A stretch of 14,033 bases of DNA. It comes from Clostridia bacterium. Its GTDB lineage: Bacteria; Bacillota; Clostridia; UBA1381. Location of the stretch: the NCBI GenBank assembly GCA_900770405.1, contig CAAGKL010000105.1, positions 1 through 14,033 of the forward strand, given 5' to 3'. The notes beneath the pieces were generated by a model. It worked only from the letters and a program-made list of their open reading frames with translations. It was not told where the DNA came from and ran no database searches. This document shows positions 1 through 7,404 of the stretch, one piece after another. Numbering within the stretch: the first letter of the stretch is position 1; each line of letters begins with the position of its first letter. Made by a program: the position numbers and the translations under genes.

Positions 1-1215
1 ACCTGTGCCGCACTGATGTTTTCACTCAGCTCCTGCGGCAAGAAAGACACCGCGCAGACTACCGCGCCGGAAAACATGCCCGAGGCGGTTGACGACGGCA
101 CATACCTCGGCTCACTTTCCCCCGTCTCCGAGGTCAAGGTCGTATCCGACGGCAAGGGGCAGATTGTCGAATGCCCATACGAAATCGGTGACACAATCAG
201 CGCCGGCGCACTTTTATACAGGCTCGACTCCGATTCTATCAGAGACTCGATAACCACGTGCGAAAATTCAATAAAAAAATCCAACCTGTCGATTAAAACC
301 GCACAGGAAAATGTATCGAATATGAAGATTTACGCGCCCGCGGGCGGCATTTTAAAGGACTTCTCAATAAGAGAGGGCGAGCGTGTGAACGCGACAGACA
401 TCGGTGAGATTTATGACGAGAGCGAGTGCGTCGCCTCAGTTCCCTTCACGGGTGCGCAGAAAGCGCGCATCAAGGTCGGTGACCGCGCGACCGTCACCTC
501 GGCAGAGCTGATGGGCAGTGCATCCGGCACGGTTACGCGCATTTATGACGCGCGCTCCGACGCTGTATCCGGCGCGGATTTGTACGACGTTGAAATTACT
601 CTCGCGAACACCGGCGCATTCTACAACGGACTTTCGGTCGGCGCTTCGGTAAACGGCATCGACTCGCCCGAGTCGGGCGTAATCAAAGCGGTTGAAGCCG
701 TTCCCGTCGTATCGCGCTCGAGCGGAAATGCCGCAAAGGTTTATGTTCACAACGGCGAAAGGGTCAAAAAGGGACAGCTTTTGGTCGAGCTTGAAAACAC
801 CTCGCTCAACGCTACTCTTTCCCGCGCAAAGCTTGACAAGAGTGACCTCGAGGTAAAGCTTGCATCGCTCAAAAAGGACTACGCCGACACCTTCGTCTAT
901 GCCCCGGCAGCGGGCACGATAACCGCAAAGCACAAAAAACTCGGCGACAACATAACCTCGAGCACCGAGAGCATTATGACGATTTCGGACACATCAAAAC
1001 TCGTGATGAAGGTCAATGTTGACAAGGCTGAATCAAGCGCCCTCAATGTCGGCGACAGCGTTATGTTGACCGCCGTTGACGACGGCGCAACATACCCGGC
1101 GCAGATTACCAAAATCGACGACACCGCCGCCTCCGACACGCTGGTCGGCGTAACCATCACTATGGACAACACGGCAGGGCTTGACGCAGGGCTCGCCGTA
1201 AGCGTTAAATTTTAG
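1..1215 (+). CDS. Lipoprotein HlyD/RND-type adaptor with two tandem modules, 5' end missing
   Basis: Membrane-fusion (periplasmic adaptor-like) protein, expected to sit outside the cytoplasmic membrane as a lipoprotein and to partner an export pump. The frame is open from base 1, so the true start lies outside the window. The visible N-terminus is the end of a lipoprotein signal peptide with lipobox LSSC; the Cys codon is at 34-36. Numbering from the ATG at 16, residues about 38-212 form one module and 222-399 a second. Each has a lipoyl-like half (VGD/GDT or NGERVKKGQLLVEL), a short helical hairpin, a second lipoyl half beginning IYAPAGG or VYAPAAG, then a beta-barrel-like stretch ending in VGASV or LAVSV. 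Single-module adaptors of this family are normal, so the duplication is unusual. It ends in TAG; the next gene's ribosome binding site overlaps the stop. MacB-like ABC partners often sit next to such genes, but none is in view. Confidence 0.85.
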   Translation, partial: TCAALMFSLSSCGKKDTAQTTAPENMPEAVDDGTYLGSLSPVSEVKVVSDGKGQIVECPYEIGDTISAGALLYRLDSDSIRDSITTCENSIKKSNLSIKTAQENVSNMKIYAPAGGILKDFSIREGERVNATDIGEIYDESECVASVPFTGAQKARIKVGDRATVTSAELMGSASGTVTRIYDARSDAVSGADLYDVEITLANTGAFYNGLSVGASVNGIDSPESGVIKAVEAVPVVSRSSGNAAKVYVHNGERVKKGQLLVELENTSLNATLSRAKLDKSDLEVKLASLKKDYADTFVYAPAAGTITAKHKKLGDNITSSTESIMTISDTSKLVMKVNVDKAESSALNVGDSVMLTAVDDGATYPAQITKIDDTAASDTLVGVTITMDNTAGLDAGLAVSVKF

Positions 1216-1220
1216 AGGTG
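1215..1220 (+). promoter_or_regulatory. Ribosome binding site of the SLH protein gene
   Basis: GAGGTG lies 7 nt before the ATG at 1228 and starts at the last base of the preceding TAG stop. This fixes the SLH start and suggests that the adaptor and SLH genes are translated from one mRNA. Confidence 0.7.
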
Positions 1221-1227
1221 ATTATAT

Positions 1228-3471
1228 ATGAAGAAAAAAATTATCAGCGCACTCCTTTGCGCAAGTATACTTTCTCCGACGGCTTATGCCTCCTTTCCCG
1301 ACGTATCCTCGGGTGACTATTTCGGCTGCGAGGCTGAAAATCTCTACTCCTACGGCGTTTTAAACGGCGACGAAAACGGCAATTTCAACCCCTACGACAC
1401 CGTGACGCGTGCGCAGTTTGCTAAAATGGCGACGGTTATCTGCAAGCTTTCGCCGCGCGGCTCGGGCGGCGGGCTGTTCCGGGATTTGCCCGACGGCTAC
1501 TGGGCGAACGGCTACATTGCCGCGGCGGCAAAAAGCAAACTGCTCTCGGGCTATCCGGACGGCTCTTTCCGCCCCGATGAGGGCATAACCTTCGCCGAGG
1601 CGGCGACAATCACGCTCCGCCTGCTCGACTACACGCCCGCGGATCTCGGCAACAGCTACCCCGACGCGTATATCCGCAAGGCTGCCGAGCTCGGGTTGTC
1701 CGACGGTATGAGACTTGCCGCAAATGACCGCATCTCGCGCGCCGACACAGCGGTTATGCTCGACCGCGCGCTGCTGTGCGATATGAACGGGCAGAGCCGC
1801 AAGCTGATTACCAAGATGAACTACTCGGTTTCCGATGAGTGCATAATCCTCGCGGTTGCCGACGGCGAAAATGATCTGCTTTCCGACGAAATTTCCACCT
1901 CGCTCGGAAAATACAAAACCACGCGTCAGACCTCCTCCGATCTTGTCGGGATAAAGGCGCGGCTTGTTATCGACAGCGACAGCCGCGTTGTCGGCATAAG
2001 CGAGATTGCGGCAAAGCACACGCAGATGGCAATTGAGAGCATTGCCGGCACAGATATTACGTACCGTGAAAACGGCGTGCTGCAAAGCTACAGCGTCAAT
2101 CCAAACGCTGCGGTATACTACAATTCGCAGCTTATGACCTACAACGACGCAAAGAGTTACATCACGGTCGGCTCGGTGCTCGACGTGTTCTTCACCGCCG
2201 GCGGCAGCTATGATTATGCGATACTCTCCAAATACGAAATGAAAGGTCCGCGCGTCCTCTACACCGACGCGGACAAAACCGCCCTCGGCACGCCCTCGCG
2301 CGTTGTCCGTGACGGCTATGCGTCCGACCTGTCCAAGCTGCAAACCTACGATGTGCTCTACTTCGACGAAAAAACCGGCACTCTGTACGCTTACTGCGAC
2401 AAGGTAACCGGCGTATACGAAAAAGCGCTGCCGTCTAAGGCGAACATTTCCTCAATCGTCCTCTCGGGCACGGAATACCCTCTCGAGTCAAAGCTCGCGA
2501 TTACCGCGCTGGGCGAATATGATGGGGCATATGCGATAAACGCAGGCATCACCTGCCTGCTCGGCAAGGACGGCGGAATTGCCGCTGTTGTGCATGGCAC
2601 GACGGCGGGCACACAGTACGGCGTGCTGCTCAGCTGCGAGTCGAAAATCGTCGATGGCACGAAAAAATGGTACGTCACCTGCCTCAGCTCAAACGGCACT
2701 ACGCAGCAGTTTGAAACAAAGGGCGACGAGAGCTCGAACCGCGGCAAAATTATGAGCTACCGCTTTGAAAACGGGCTCTTAAAGCCGACATACGTTAATT
2801 CCAACAGCAACAAGGTATCGGGCGGCGTTGTCACGGCGGCGAACGCTATCGGGCAGTATACCCTTGCCGCGGACTGCAAGGTCATCGACGTCGGCTACAA
2901 GCCCAAGGCTACCGATGACAACAACGCCGTTGCGGCGGTCATCGAATTTTCTGACATCAGGAGAAAGACGCTCGACGACAGCGATATTCTCTACTCGGCG
3001 GTTGACGGTGACAAAATCACGGCGCTCTTCCTCAACAATGTCACCAAGCCCGCCCACAGCTTCGGTCTGGTGAAAACCGTTGTCGCGCAGAACAGCTCGA
3101 ACGTATATACGCTCGACATCGGCGGCAGCGAGCAGACCTACACCACCGATTTCCGCCTTGCCGATACGGGGCGCAACACGCCGGTCGCGGCGCTTATCGT
3201 GAACAGCCGGCTTATCGGTATGGAGCGTCTTGTCAGAATTTCGGCAAACGGCGGTCTCACGGCGCTTGACAAAACGAGCGTAACGGTCGGCAGCAGTGTT
3301 TACTCGGTTGCAAAAAACGCGGCGTTCTATGTAAACGACAACAGCACCTACAAGCTGATTTCGCCCGACGATGTCGAGCTATCCGAGATTTCCGGCGTGT
3401 CGCTTTACTCCGATACGCAGGCAGACCGCGGCGGTCAGATTCGCGTTGTGGTTCTCACCAAAAAGAAATAG
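1228..3471 (+). CDS. Secreted S-layer-homology (SLH) domain protein
   Basis: Exported protein of 747 aa, presumably held at the cell surface by SLH domains that bind secondary cell-wall polymer. A signal peptide (MKKKIISALL start, hydrophobic core, cleavage near TAYA at 18-21) is followed directly by three SLH repeats at about 22-73, 83-134 and 143-183. They show the typical FPDV, YGVLNG, GNFNPYDTVTRAQFAKM and GYPDGSFRPDEGITFAEAA signatures; the third is the most divergent. Residues about 190-747 are beta-rich and repetitive in feel (several VYYNSQ, VLYFDEKTG and VIDVG-like strands) but match no domain I can name. It follows the adaptor by 12 nt and is probably cotranscribed with it, suggesting a shared envelope role. 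It ends just before a strong terminator. The SLH assignment is secure; what the C-terminal 550 residues bind or do is unknown. Confidence 0.9.
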   Translation: MKKKIISALLCASILSPTAYASFPDVSSGDYFGCEAENLYSYGVLNGDENGNFNPYDTVTRAQFAKMATVICKLSPRGSGGGLFRDLPDGYWANGYIAAAAKSKLLSGYPDGSFRPDEGITFAEAATITLRLLDYTPADLGNSYPDAYIRKAAELGLSDGMRLAANDRISRADTAVMLDRALLCDMNGQSRKLITKMNYSVSDECIILAVADGENDLLSDEISTSLGKYKTTRQTSSDLVGIKARLVIDSDSRVVGISEIAAKHTQMAIESIAGTDITYRENGVLQSYSVNPNAAVYYNSQLMTYNDAKSYITVGSVLDVFFTAGGSYDYAILSKYEMKGPRVLYTDADKTALGTPSRVVRDGYASDLSKLQTYDVLYFDEKTGTLYAYCDKVTGVYEKALPSKANISSIVLSGTEYPLESKLAITALGEYDGAYAINAGITCLLGKDGGIAAVVHGTTAGTQYGVLLSCESKIVDGTKKWYVTCLSSNGTTQQFETKGDESSNRGKIMSYRFENGLLKPTYVNSNSNKVSGGVVTAANAIGQYTLAADCKVIDVGYKPKATDDNNAVAAVIEFSDIRRKTLDDSDILYSAVDGDKITALFLNNVTKPAHSFGLVKTVVAQNSSNVYTLDIGGSEQTYTTDFRLADTGRNTPVAALIVNSRLIGMERLVRISANGGLTALDKTSVTVGSSVYSVAKNAAFYVNDNSTYKLISPDDVELSEISGVSLYSDTQADRGGQIRVVVLTKKK

Positions 3472-3477
3472 GAAAAC

Positions 3478-3507
3478 AAAAAGTGCAGCTCTGCTGCACT
3501 TTTTTTC
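3478..3507. terminator. Bidirectional intrinsic terminator between the SLH gene and the merR gene
   Basis: A perfect 7-bp GC-rich stem (GTGCAGC, 3483-3489, pairing with GCTGCAC, 3493-3499) around a TCT loop is flanked by A5 upstream and T8 downstream. On the plus strand it ends the SLH transcript 6 nt after its stop. Read on the minus strand it also has a T-tract and lies 24 nt after the merR stop, so it can serve both convergent genes. Confidence 0.9.
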
Positions 3508-3530
3508 TTTATAAAAGCGACAAAATCAAA

Positions 3531-3980
3531 TTATTTTTCCGCGCCGTCTTTTTTCCTGAACCTTCGGAATTTCTCCGGAATATCCTCCGGTTTCAAATTA
3601 TCGTGCACCGTACAGGTGCCCGCCTTTTTCGCCGTCTCGTAATACCACTGCTTATAGTCGAGCATCTCCAGCGTTTTTTTCAGCTGCTCCATCTGGCGCA
3701 GAACCTCATTTCTGCGGCTGTTTATAAGCTCTATCCGCTGCCTGATCGTGCTGTCGCCCTGCATACACCAGTCGACAAACTGCTTTATTTCCTTAATCGG
3801 CATACCTGTTTTTTTCAGGCACTCGATAATCGCCAGCCAATCCATATCCTCCGATTTGAACATACGGATACCGCTCCCGCTGCGCTCCACGAACGGCAAA
3901 AGCCCCTCCTTATCATAATAACGAAGCGTTGACGGTGCAACGCCGAACCTTTTTGCCGTCTCACCCACTGTATAAAACAT
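3531..3980 (-). CDS. MerR-family regulator, AdhR-like
   Basis: Transcription activator of 149 aa. The N-terminal winged helix-turn-helix (about 1-70) has the family pattern: YTVGETAKRFGVAPSTLRYY, then EGLLP, then a GIRMF wing. A long dimerisation helix follows (about 78-110), then a short basic tail. Cys54, in the segment ECLKKTGM, lines up with Cys52 of Bacillus subtilis AdhR after allowing for two extra N-terminal residues; AdhR uses that cysteine to sense formaldehyde and methylglyoxal. Further cysteines are at 72 and 123. The start chosen is the ATG at 3980, with GGAGG 5 nt upstream; a longer frame back to 4034 would run through the operator and lacks a binding site. It is divergent from the cupin and alcohol dehydrogenase genes, which it very likely controls. 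Family is certain; the ligand is inferred. Confidence 0.92.
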   Translation of the reverse strand: MFYTVGETAKRFGVAPSTLRYYDKEGLLPFVERSGSGIRMFKSEDMDWLAIIECLKKTGMPIKEIKQFVDWCMQGDSTIRQRIELINSRRNEVLRQMEQLKKTLEMLDYKQWYYETAKKAGTCTVHDNLKPEDIPEKFRRFRKKDGAEK

Positions 3981-3985
3981 TTTTT

Positions 3986-3990
3986 CCTCC
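3986..3990 (-). promoter_or_regulatory. Ribosome binding site fixing the merR start
   Basis: On the minus strand GGAGG lies 5 nt before the ATG at 3980. This selects MFYTVGE as the N-terminus and rejects an 18-residue longer frame. Confidence 0.8.
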
Positions 3991-4018
3991 GATTTTTTTA
4001 AAATTTCGCAAAAAACTC

Positions 4019-4049
4019 TTGACTTAAAGTGCACTTTAAGTTGTATAAT
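4019..4049 (+). promoter_or_regulatory. MerR-type promoter with 19-bp spacer
   Basis: The -35 box TTGACT (4019-4024) and a perfect -10 box TATAAT (4044-4049) are separated by 19 bp instead of the usual 17. MerR-family activators act at such over-long spacers by underwinding the DNA so that RNA polymerase can contact both boxes. Transcription should start near 4056, giving a leader of about 60 nt before the TTG start at 4116. Basal activity should be low and inducible. Confidence 0.9.
4022..4041. promoter_or_regulatory. MerR operator: perfect 20-bp palindrome
   Basis: ACTTAAAGTGCACTTTAAGT is a perfect inverted repeat with no spacer. It starts inside the -35 box and ends 2 nt before the -10 box, filling the promoter spacer exactly where MerR dimers bind. 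It also lies upstream of the divergent merR gene, so autoregulation is likely. Confidence 0.9.
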
Positions 4050-4100
4050 GTGATTGAACTTTATAGTTATATTATATTAACAAAAGCTAAAAATGTCAAT

Positions 4101-4108
4101 AAGGAGGG
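4101..4108 (+). promoter_or_regulatory. Ribosome binding site that decides a TTG start
   Basis: AAGGAGGG lies 7 nt before TTG at 4116; counted from the GGAGG core the spacing is 8 nt. No in-frame ATG exists nearby. The only upstream in-frame start (GTG at 4029) is inside the operator, upstream of the predicted transcription start. Confidence 0.8.
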
Positions 4109-4115
4109 CTTAAAA

Positions 4116-4862
4116 TTGAAAAAAATAATACAAACCGCGGGCAGGGACAGCCTGGGCAGCTTTGCGCCGGAATTTGCGCGTCTTAATGACGACGTGCTGT
4201 TCGGCGAGGTCTGGTCGGACGGTCAGCTGCCGCTGAAACTTAGGTCGATTATCACAATCTGCACGCTTGTCGGCAAGGGTATAGTTGACAGCTCCTTTGA
4301 ATATCACGTGAAAACTGCGCGCAAAAACGGCGTCAGCGGCGCGGAGCTTGCCGCAATTTTAACGCACATCGCATTCTATGCCGGCTGGCCGAATGCGTGG
4401 GCGGCATTCTGCATTGCAAAGCCGGTCTACGAGGACACGCTGCCCGCCGACGGCAGGGGCGGAATTTTCGGGCTCGGCGAGCCGAACAACGCGTACGCGA
4501 AATATTTCACCGGCAAAAGCTGGCTCAACCCACTCACCGAGCCGGGCAAAACCGTATTCTGCGCCAACGTCACCTTTGAGCCCGGCTGCCGCAACAACTG
4601 GCATATCCACCACGCGAAGAGCGGCGGCGGTCAGCTGCTTTTGTGCACCGACGGCGAGGGCTGGTATCAGGAGGATAGCAAGCCTGCTCAAAGCCTTGTC
4701 CCCGGCGATGTTGTGACAATCCCCGCAGGCGTGAAGCACTGGCACGGCGCAAAGGCGGATAGCTGGTTCTCTCACATTGCGGTCGAATGTCCGGGCGAGG
4801 AGACCTCAAACGAGTGGCTCGAGCCGGTCGACGACGCGCATTATCCCATGGAAAACGATTAA
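4116..4862 (+). CDS. Carboxymuconolactone decarboxylase-cupin fusion protein
   Basis: Cytoplasmic protein of 248 aa with two domains. Residues about 15-108 are a carboxymuconolactone decarboxylase (CMD/AhpD-like) fold: LPLKLRSIITICTLV, EYHVKTARKNGVSGAELAAI and HIAFYAGWPNAW. The AhpD CxxC pair is absent, so peroxidase activity of that type is unlikely. Residues about 145-225 are a cupin barrel: motif 1 contains WHIHHAKSGGGQ with His163, His165 and Gln173, and motif 2 contains PGDVVTIPAGVKHWHGA with His208 or His210, a plausible metal site. Fusions and pairs of this kind are commonly annotated as cupin/CMD proteins of unknown substrate. It starts with TTG and is the first gene after the MerR promoter, 15 nt ahead of the alcohol dehydrogenase. 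A role in handling a reactive aldehyde or quinone-like compound is inferred from context only. Confidence 0.88.
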   Translation: MKKIIQTAGRDSLGSFAPEFARLNDDVLFGEVWSDGQLPLKLRSIITICTLVGKGIVDSSFEYHVKTARKNGVSGAELAAILTHIAFYAGWPNAWAAFCIAKPVYEDTLPADGRGGIFGLGEPNNAYAKYFTGKSWLNPLTEPGKTVFCANVTFEPGCRNNWHIHHAKSGGGQLLLCTDGEGWYQEDSKPAQSLVPGDVVTIPAGVKHWHGAKADSWFSHIAVECPGEETSNEWLEPVDDAHYPMEND

Positions 4863-4864
4863 AC

Positions 4865-4869
4865 GGAGG
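4865..4869 (+). promoter_or_regulatory. Ribosome binding site of the alcohol dehydrogenase gene
   Basis: GGAGG lies 8 nt before the ATG at 4878, inside the 15-nt gap after the cupin/CMD stop. This supports translation of the dehydrogenase from the same mRNA. Confidence 0.75.
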
Positions 4870-4877
4870 TTATTATT

Positions 4878-6041
4878 ATGAAATTTGATTTTACCTATTA
4901 CAACCCGACAAAAATTCACTTCGGCAAAAATGCACTTGACGCGCTGGAGGGTGAGCTCGCGGCTTACGGCAAAAATATTCTGCTCATCTACGGCAAGGGC
5001 TCGGTCAAAAAGAGCGGGCTTTATGACAAAATCAAGGCTATCCTCGACCGCAGCGGCAAAAACACGGTTGAGCTTGCCGGCATAAAGTCGAACCCGAGCT
5101 ACACTCAGCTGCTCGAGGGCGCGCGGCTGGTGCGTGAGAACAACGTCGACTTGATTTTAGCTGTCGGAGGCGGCTCGGTTATCGACTGCGCAAAGGGCAT
5201 CTCCGTTTCGGCGTATGCAGATGGCGACCCCTGGCAGAAATTCTGGATTGATTTCGAGCCGGTCACCGGTAAAATCGTCCCGGTCGGCTCGGTGCTCACT
5301 ATGGCGGGCACGGGCTCGGAGATGAACGGCGGCTCGGTTATCACGAACGAGGACAAAATGCTCAAATGCGGCAGAGTTTTCCCCGCCGAGGTGAACCCGA
5401 AATTCTCGATTCTGAACCCCGAATACACCTTCACTGTGCCGAAATACCAGATGGCGAGCGGCATTTTTGACACGATGTCGCACCTTATGGAGCAGTATTT
5501 CTCCGGCGACGATGACAACACGACCGACTATATCCTCGAGGGCGTCATGCGCTCGCTTATCCACAGCGCGAAAATCGCGATGGATAACCCCAAAGAATAC
5601 GAGGCGCGCAGCAACATTATGTGGTGCGCAACCATCGGTCTGAACACTGTGACAGGGCTTTCAAAGGAGCAGGACTGGGAGGTGCATATGATCGAGCACC
5701 AGCTCGGCGCATACACCGACTGTGCACACGGTGCGGGGCTTGCGGCGATTTCGCCCGCATATTACCGCTACATCTGCGGATTCGGCGCGCCGAAATTCGT
5801 ACGCTTTGCCGAAAATGTCTGGGGCATCGACACGGCGGCTATGACCGAGGCAGAGGCGTGCGAGGCTGGGATTTGCGCGCTGGAGAAATTCATTGCGGTG
5901 CTCGAGCTCCCCAAAACGCTCAGAGAGCTCGGCGCGACCGAAGATATGCTCAGGAAAATCGCAGACTCCACCGTGCCCGGCGGCGGCTACAAAAATATGT
6001 CCGCATCGGATATTCTGACCGTTTTAAAGCAGTGCTTTTAA
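4878..6041 (+). CDS. Iron-containing alcohol dehydrogenase (BDH/YqhD-like)
   Basis: NAD(P)-dependent alcohol/aldehyde oxidoreductase of 387 aa, the normal length for group III iron-dependent dehydrogenases. The N-terminal dinucleotide-binding domain has GGGSVIDCAKG (97-107, with GGGS and Asp103) and GTGSEMN (144-150). The C-terminal helical domain holds the metal site: Asp198 and His202 in FDTMSH, then His270 and His284 in the segment from VHMIEHQ to DCAHGAG. The 14-residue gap between the last two matches YqhD and butanol dehydrogenases, so all four ligands are present and the enzyme should be active. It is cotranscribed with the cupin/CMD gene under the MerR promoter. That context favours removal of toxic aldehydes, probably by reduction, over a fermentative role. 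The exact substrate cannot be read from sequence. No convincing terminator follows, so transcription may run on into the decayed gene. Confidence 0.93.
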   Translation: MKFDFTYYNPTKIHFGKNALDALEGELAAYGKNILLIYGKGSVKKSGLYDKIKAILDRSGKNTVELAGIKSNPSYTQLLEGARLVRENNVDLILAVGGGSVIDCAKGISVSAYADGDPWQKFWIDFEPVTGKIVPVGSVLTMAGTGSEMNGGSVITNEDKMLKCGRVFPAEVNPKFSILNPEYTFTVPKYQMASGIFDTMSHLMEQYFSGDDDNTTDYILEGVMRSLIHSAKIAMDNPKEYEARSNIMWCATIGLNTVTGLSKEQDWEVHMIEHQLGAYTDCAHGAGLAAISPAYYRYICGFGAPKFVRFAENVWGIDTAAMTEAEACEAGICALEKFIAVLELPKTLRELGATEDMLRKIADSTVPGGGYKNMSASDILTVLKQCF

Positions 6042-6086
6042 ACTTGCTAAAATTATGATTTAATTATCATTCTACCAACAACTCCC

Positions 6087-6579
6087 CTGAAAAGGCGTGT
6101 AAATTCAATGGTTATCGCTGCTGTTGGCGCTATCGCTCACAGCGGCGTGCCTGCCGATGGCGGCATATGCCGCGGACAGCACAACGGCAATGCGCGACGG
6201 TGCGGACGGCTTGCCCGCGGGGAGCGTGCTGTGCTTTCCGAACAACGCCACAAAATAGCGCGTGCTCAACGGCAGCAAGGCAAACAACGGTGATGACGGA
6301 ATCTTCGTTCTGTCCGAAACCGCCTCAACCGATCAGGTAAATTTGTTGAAAAAAATACGAAGAGAGTCCGACAAAAACCTATGCAGCGAGCTTTACACCA
6401 AGCTTTTTTCGCCTACCTTTGAGACTGTCATCAAAAAGACAACAAAAACCGATGCGCTCTATAATGGCGGTGAGTATCACACACTCAAGAATATTCTTAA
6501 CGGCGATACGCTGTTTGCTCTGTCGGCAGAAGAAGCTGACACATACAAGGATATTATTCCGGTGATTGAACTCGATTAG
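6087..6579 (+). pseudogene. Pseudogene fragment 1: signal peptide and first half of DUF6273-like domain
   Basis: After the extra A at 6108, the frame reads a hydrophobic export signal and then ADSTTAMRDGADGLPAGSVL. It is stopped by TAG at 6256, exactly where the W of the WRVL motif is expected. It continues from 6259 through VLNGSKANNGDDGIFVLSET and LFALSAEEAD to IELD and TAG at 6577. Gene finders may call only 6262-6579 (105 aa, GTG start), which has no ribosome binding site and begins inside the domain. Confidence 0.7.
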
Positions 6580-6944
6580 GGCTGCGGTCTTATAACATCT
6601 CCGGTCTCGGTCAATATGCTTTTGTAAATACAACAGGTGTTCGAAGGGATAAGACCAAGTCATCTCCATTCTTTACCTACGCTGTTTCCGTACAACCGGC
6701 ATTCAACCTTGAAAAAAGCAAGCCTATGCTGTTTATTCCGATGTCAATTTCCGGCGTGTCGGGCACGCTTTCCGCCGTTTCCGCAAGCGCGAACGAATAC
6801 CATCTGCTCATCGCGCAGGAGGATCGCGCGACCTTTACGGCGCAGACCCTGCAAACCGACGGCAAAACGCTGACCGTCAGCTATGCAAACGCCGCAGCGG
6901 TCACCCCGCTGCAAACAAGGTTGAGGTTCTTGCCGACGGCGTGA
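6576..6944 (+). pseudogene. Pseudogene fragment 2: end of DUF6273-like domain
   Basis: In the -1 frame the text resumes as LGLRSYNISGLGQYAFVN, then SVQPAFNLEKSKPMLF, matching the WWLRS and VRPAFNL hallmarks of DUF6273 proteins. It then gives an Ig-like stretch (GTLSAVSASANEYHLLIAQ) up to VTP, where the frame is lost again near 6904-6907. An apparent ATG at 6726 starts inside the domain and is not a credible gene start. Confidence 0.65.
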
Positions 6945-7186
6945 ATTTCACCGACTACAGCTATGACGCCGCAACCGGCGTACTGAAAAATGATGGCGCT
7001 AAGGTTACCGACGCAAGCTACACTATCCGCGCAGCCGGCGAAAAATTCACCGCGACGGTAACGCCCGAGGTCGGAAGGCTTCGCCTTACCGGCGACAAAA
7101 CCGCGCAAATCGGCACGGACTACACCGAAAAGCCCGCCGACAGCAAGGGCGGCACATCGCTCTTCCGGAATACATTGCCGTATTAA
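6905..7186 (+). pseudogene. Pseudogene fragment 3: first small repeat
   Basis: The frame reads PAANKVEVLADGVNFTDYSY, then DAATGVLKNDGAKVTDASY. Loss of one base at 7165-7166 throws it into a false end. The correct continuation is PEYIAVLIDGDMLDEEF in the next frame. Confidence 0.65.
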
Positions 7187-7404
7187 TCGACGGGGATATG
7201 CTCGATGAGGAGTTTTTCAGCTACGACAAAAAGACGGGCGACATTACAATAAACGGCGCGGTAATTACCGGCGACACCACTTTCGAGATGTATAAGCTCG
7301 CCGTCCTCGATGAGCAGGGTACCGAACACTGCACCTCGGTCACTGTCACCGCGGAGGGCTGCACCGGCAGCTGGAGCTTTGACGCGGACAACTTATACGC
7401 TTAA
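7165..7404 (+). pseudogene. Pseudogene fragment 4: second small repeat
   Basis: Reads PEYIAVLIDGDMLDEEFFSY, then DKKTGDITINGAVITGDTTF, a second copy of the unit in fragment 3 (shared pattern V-L-x-D-G, SYD, TG, GA-x-V-T/I-T). It ends in TAA at 7402, next to another TAG at 7409 in the downstream frame, so at least one more shift is needed to join the 3' part. Confidence 0.65.

Noticed and set aside
1360..2343. 327-aa minus-strand ORF opposite the SLH gene
   Set aside because: Antisense to clear SLH repeats, with no motif or start signal.
3981..4034. 18-residue N-terminal extension of the MerR protein
   Set aside because: The winged helix begins normally at MFYTVGE, which has GGAGG at good spacing; the extension would run over the operator.
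4093..4113. Six-codon leader ORF (MSIRRA) overlapping the cupin/CMD ribosome binding site
   Set aside because: No ribosome binding site of its own and no conserved regulatory pattern; probably chance.
4029..4115. 29-residue N-terminal extension of the cupin/CMD protein from a GTG
   Set aside because: This start lies inside the MerR operator, upstream of the predicted transcription start; the TTG at 4116 has a strong GGAGG.
6044..6070. Possible promoter TTGCTA/TATCAT and an AT-rich dyad after the alcohol dehydrogenase gene
   Set aside because: The spacer is only 15 bp and both boxes are weak; the dyad has a 5-bp AT stem with no T-tract, so neither a promoter nor a terminator is supported.
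6108..6293. 61-aa ORF starting MVIAAVGAIAHSG
   Set aside because: It is the wrong frame over the signal-peptide region; the +1 frame gives a far better export signal joined to the DUF6273-like text.
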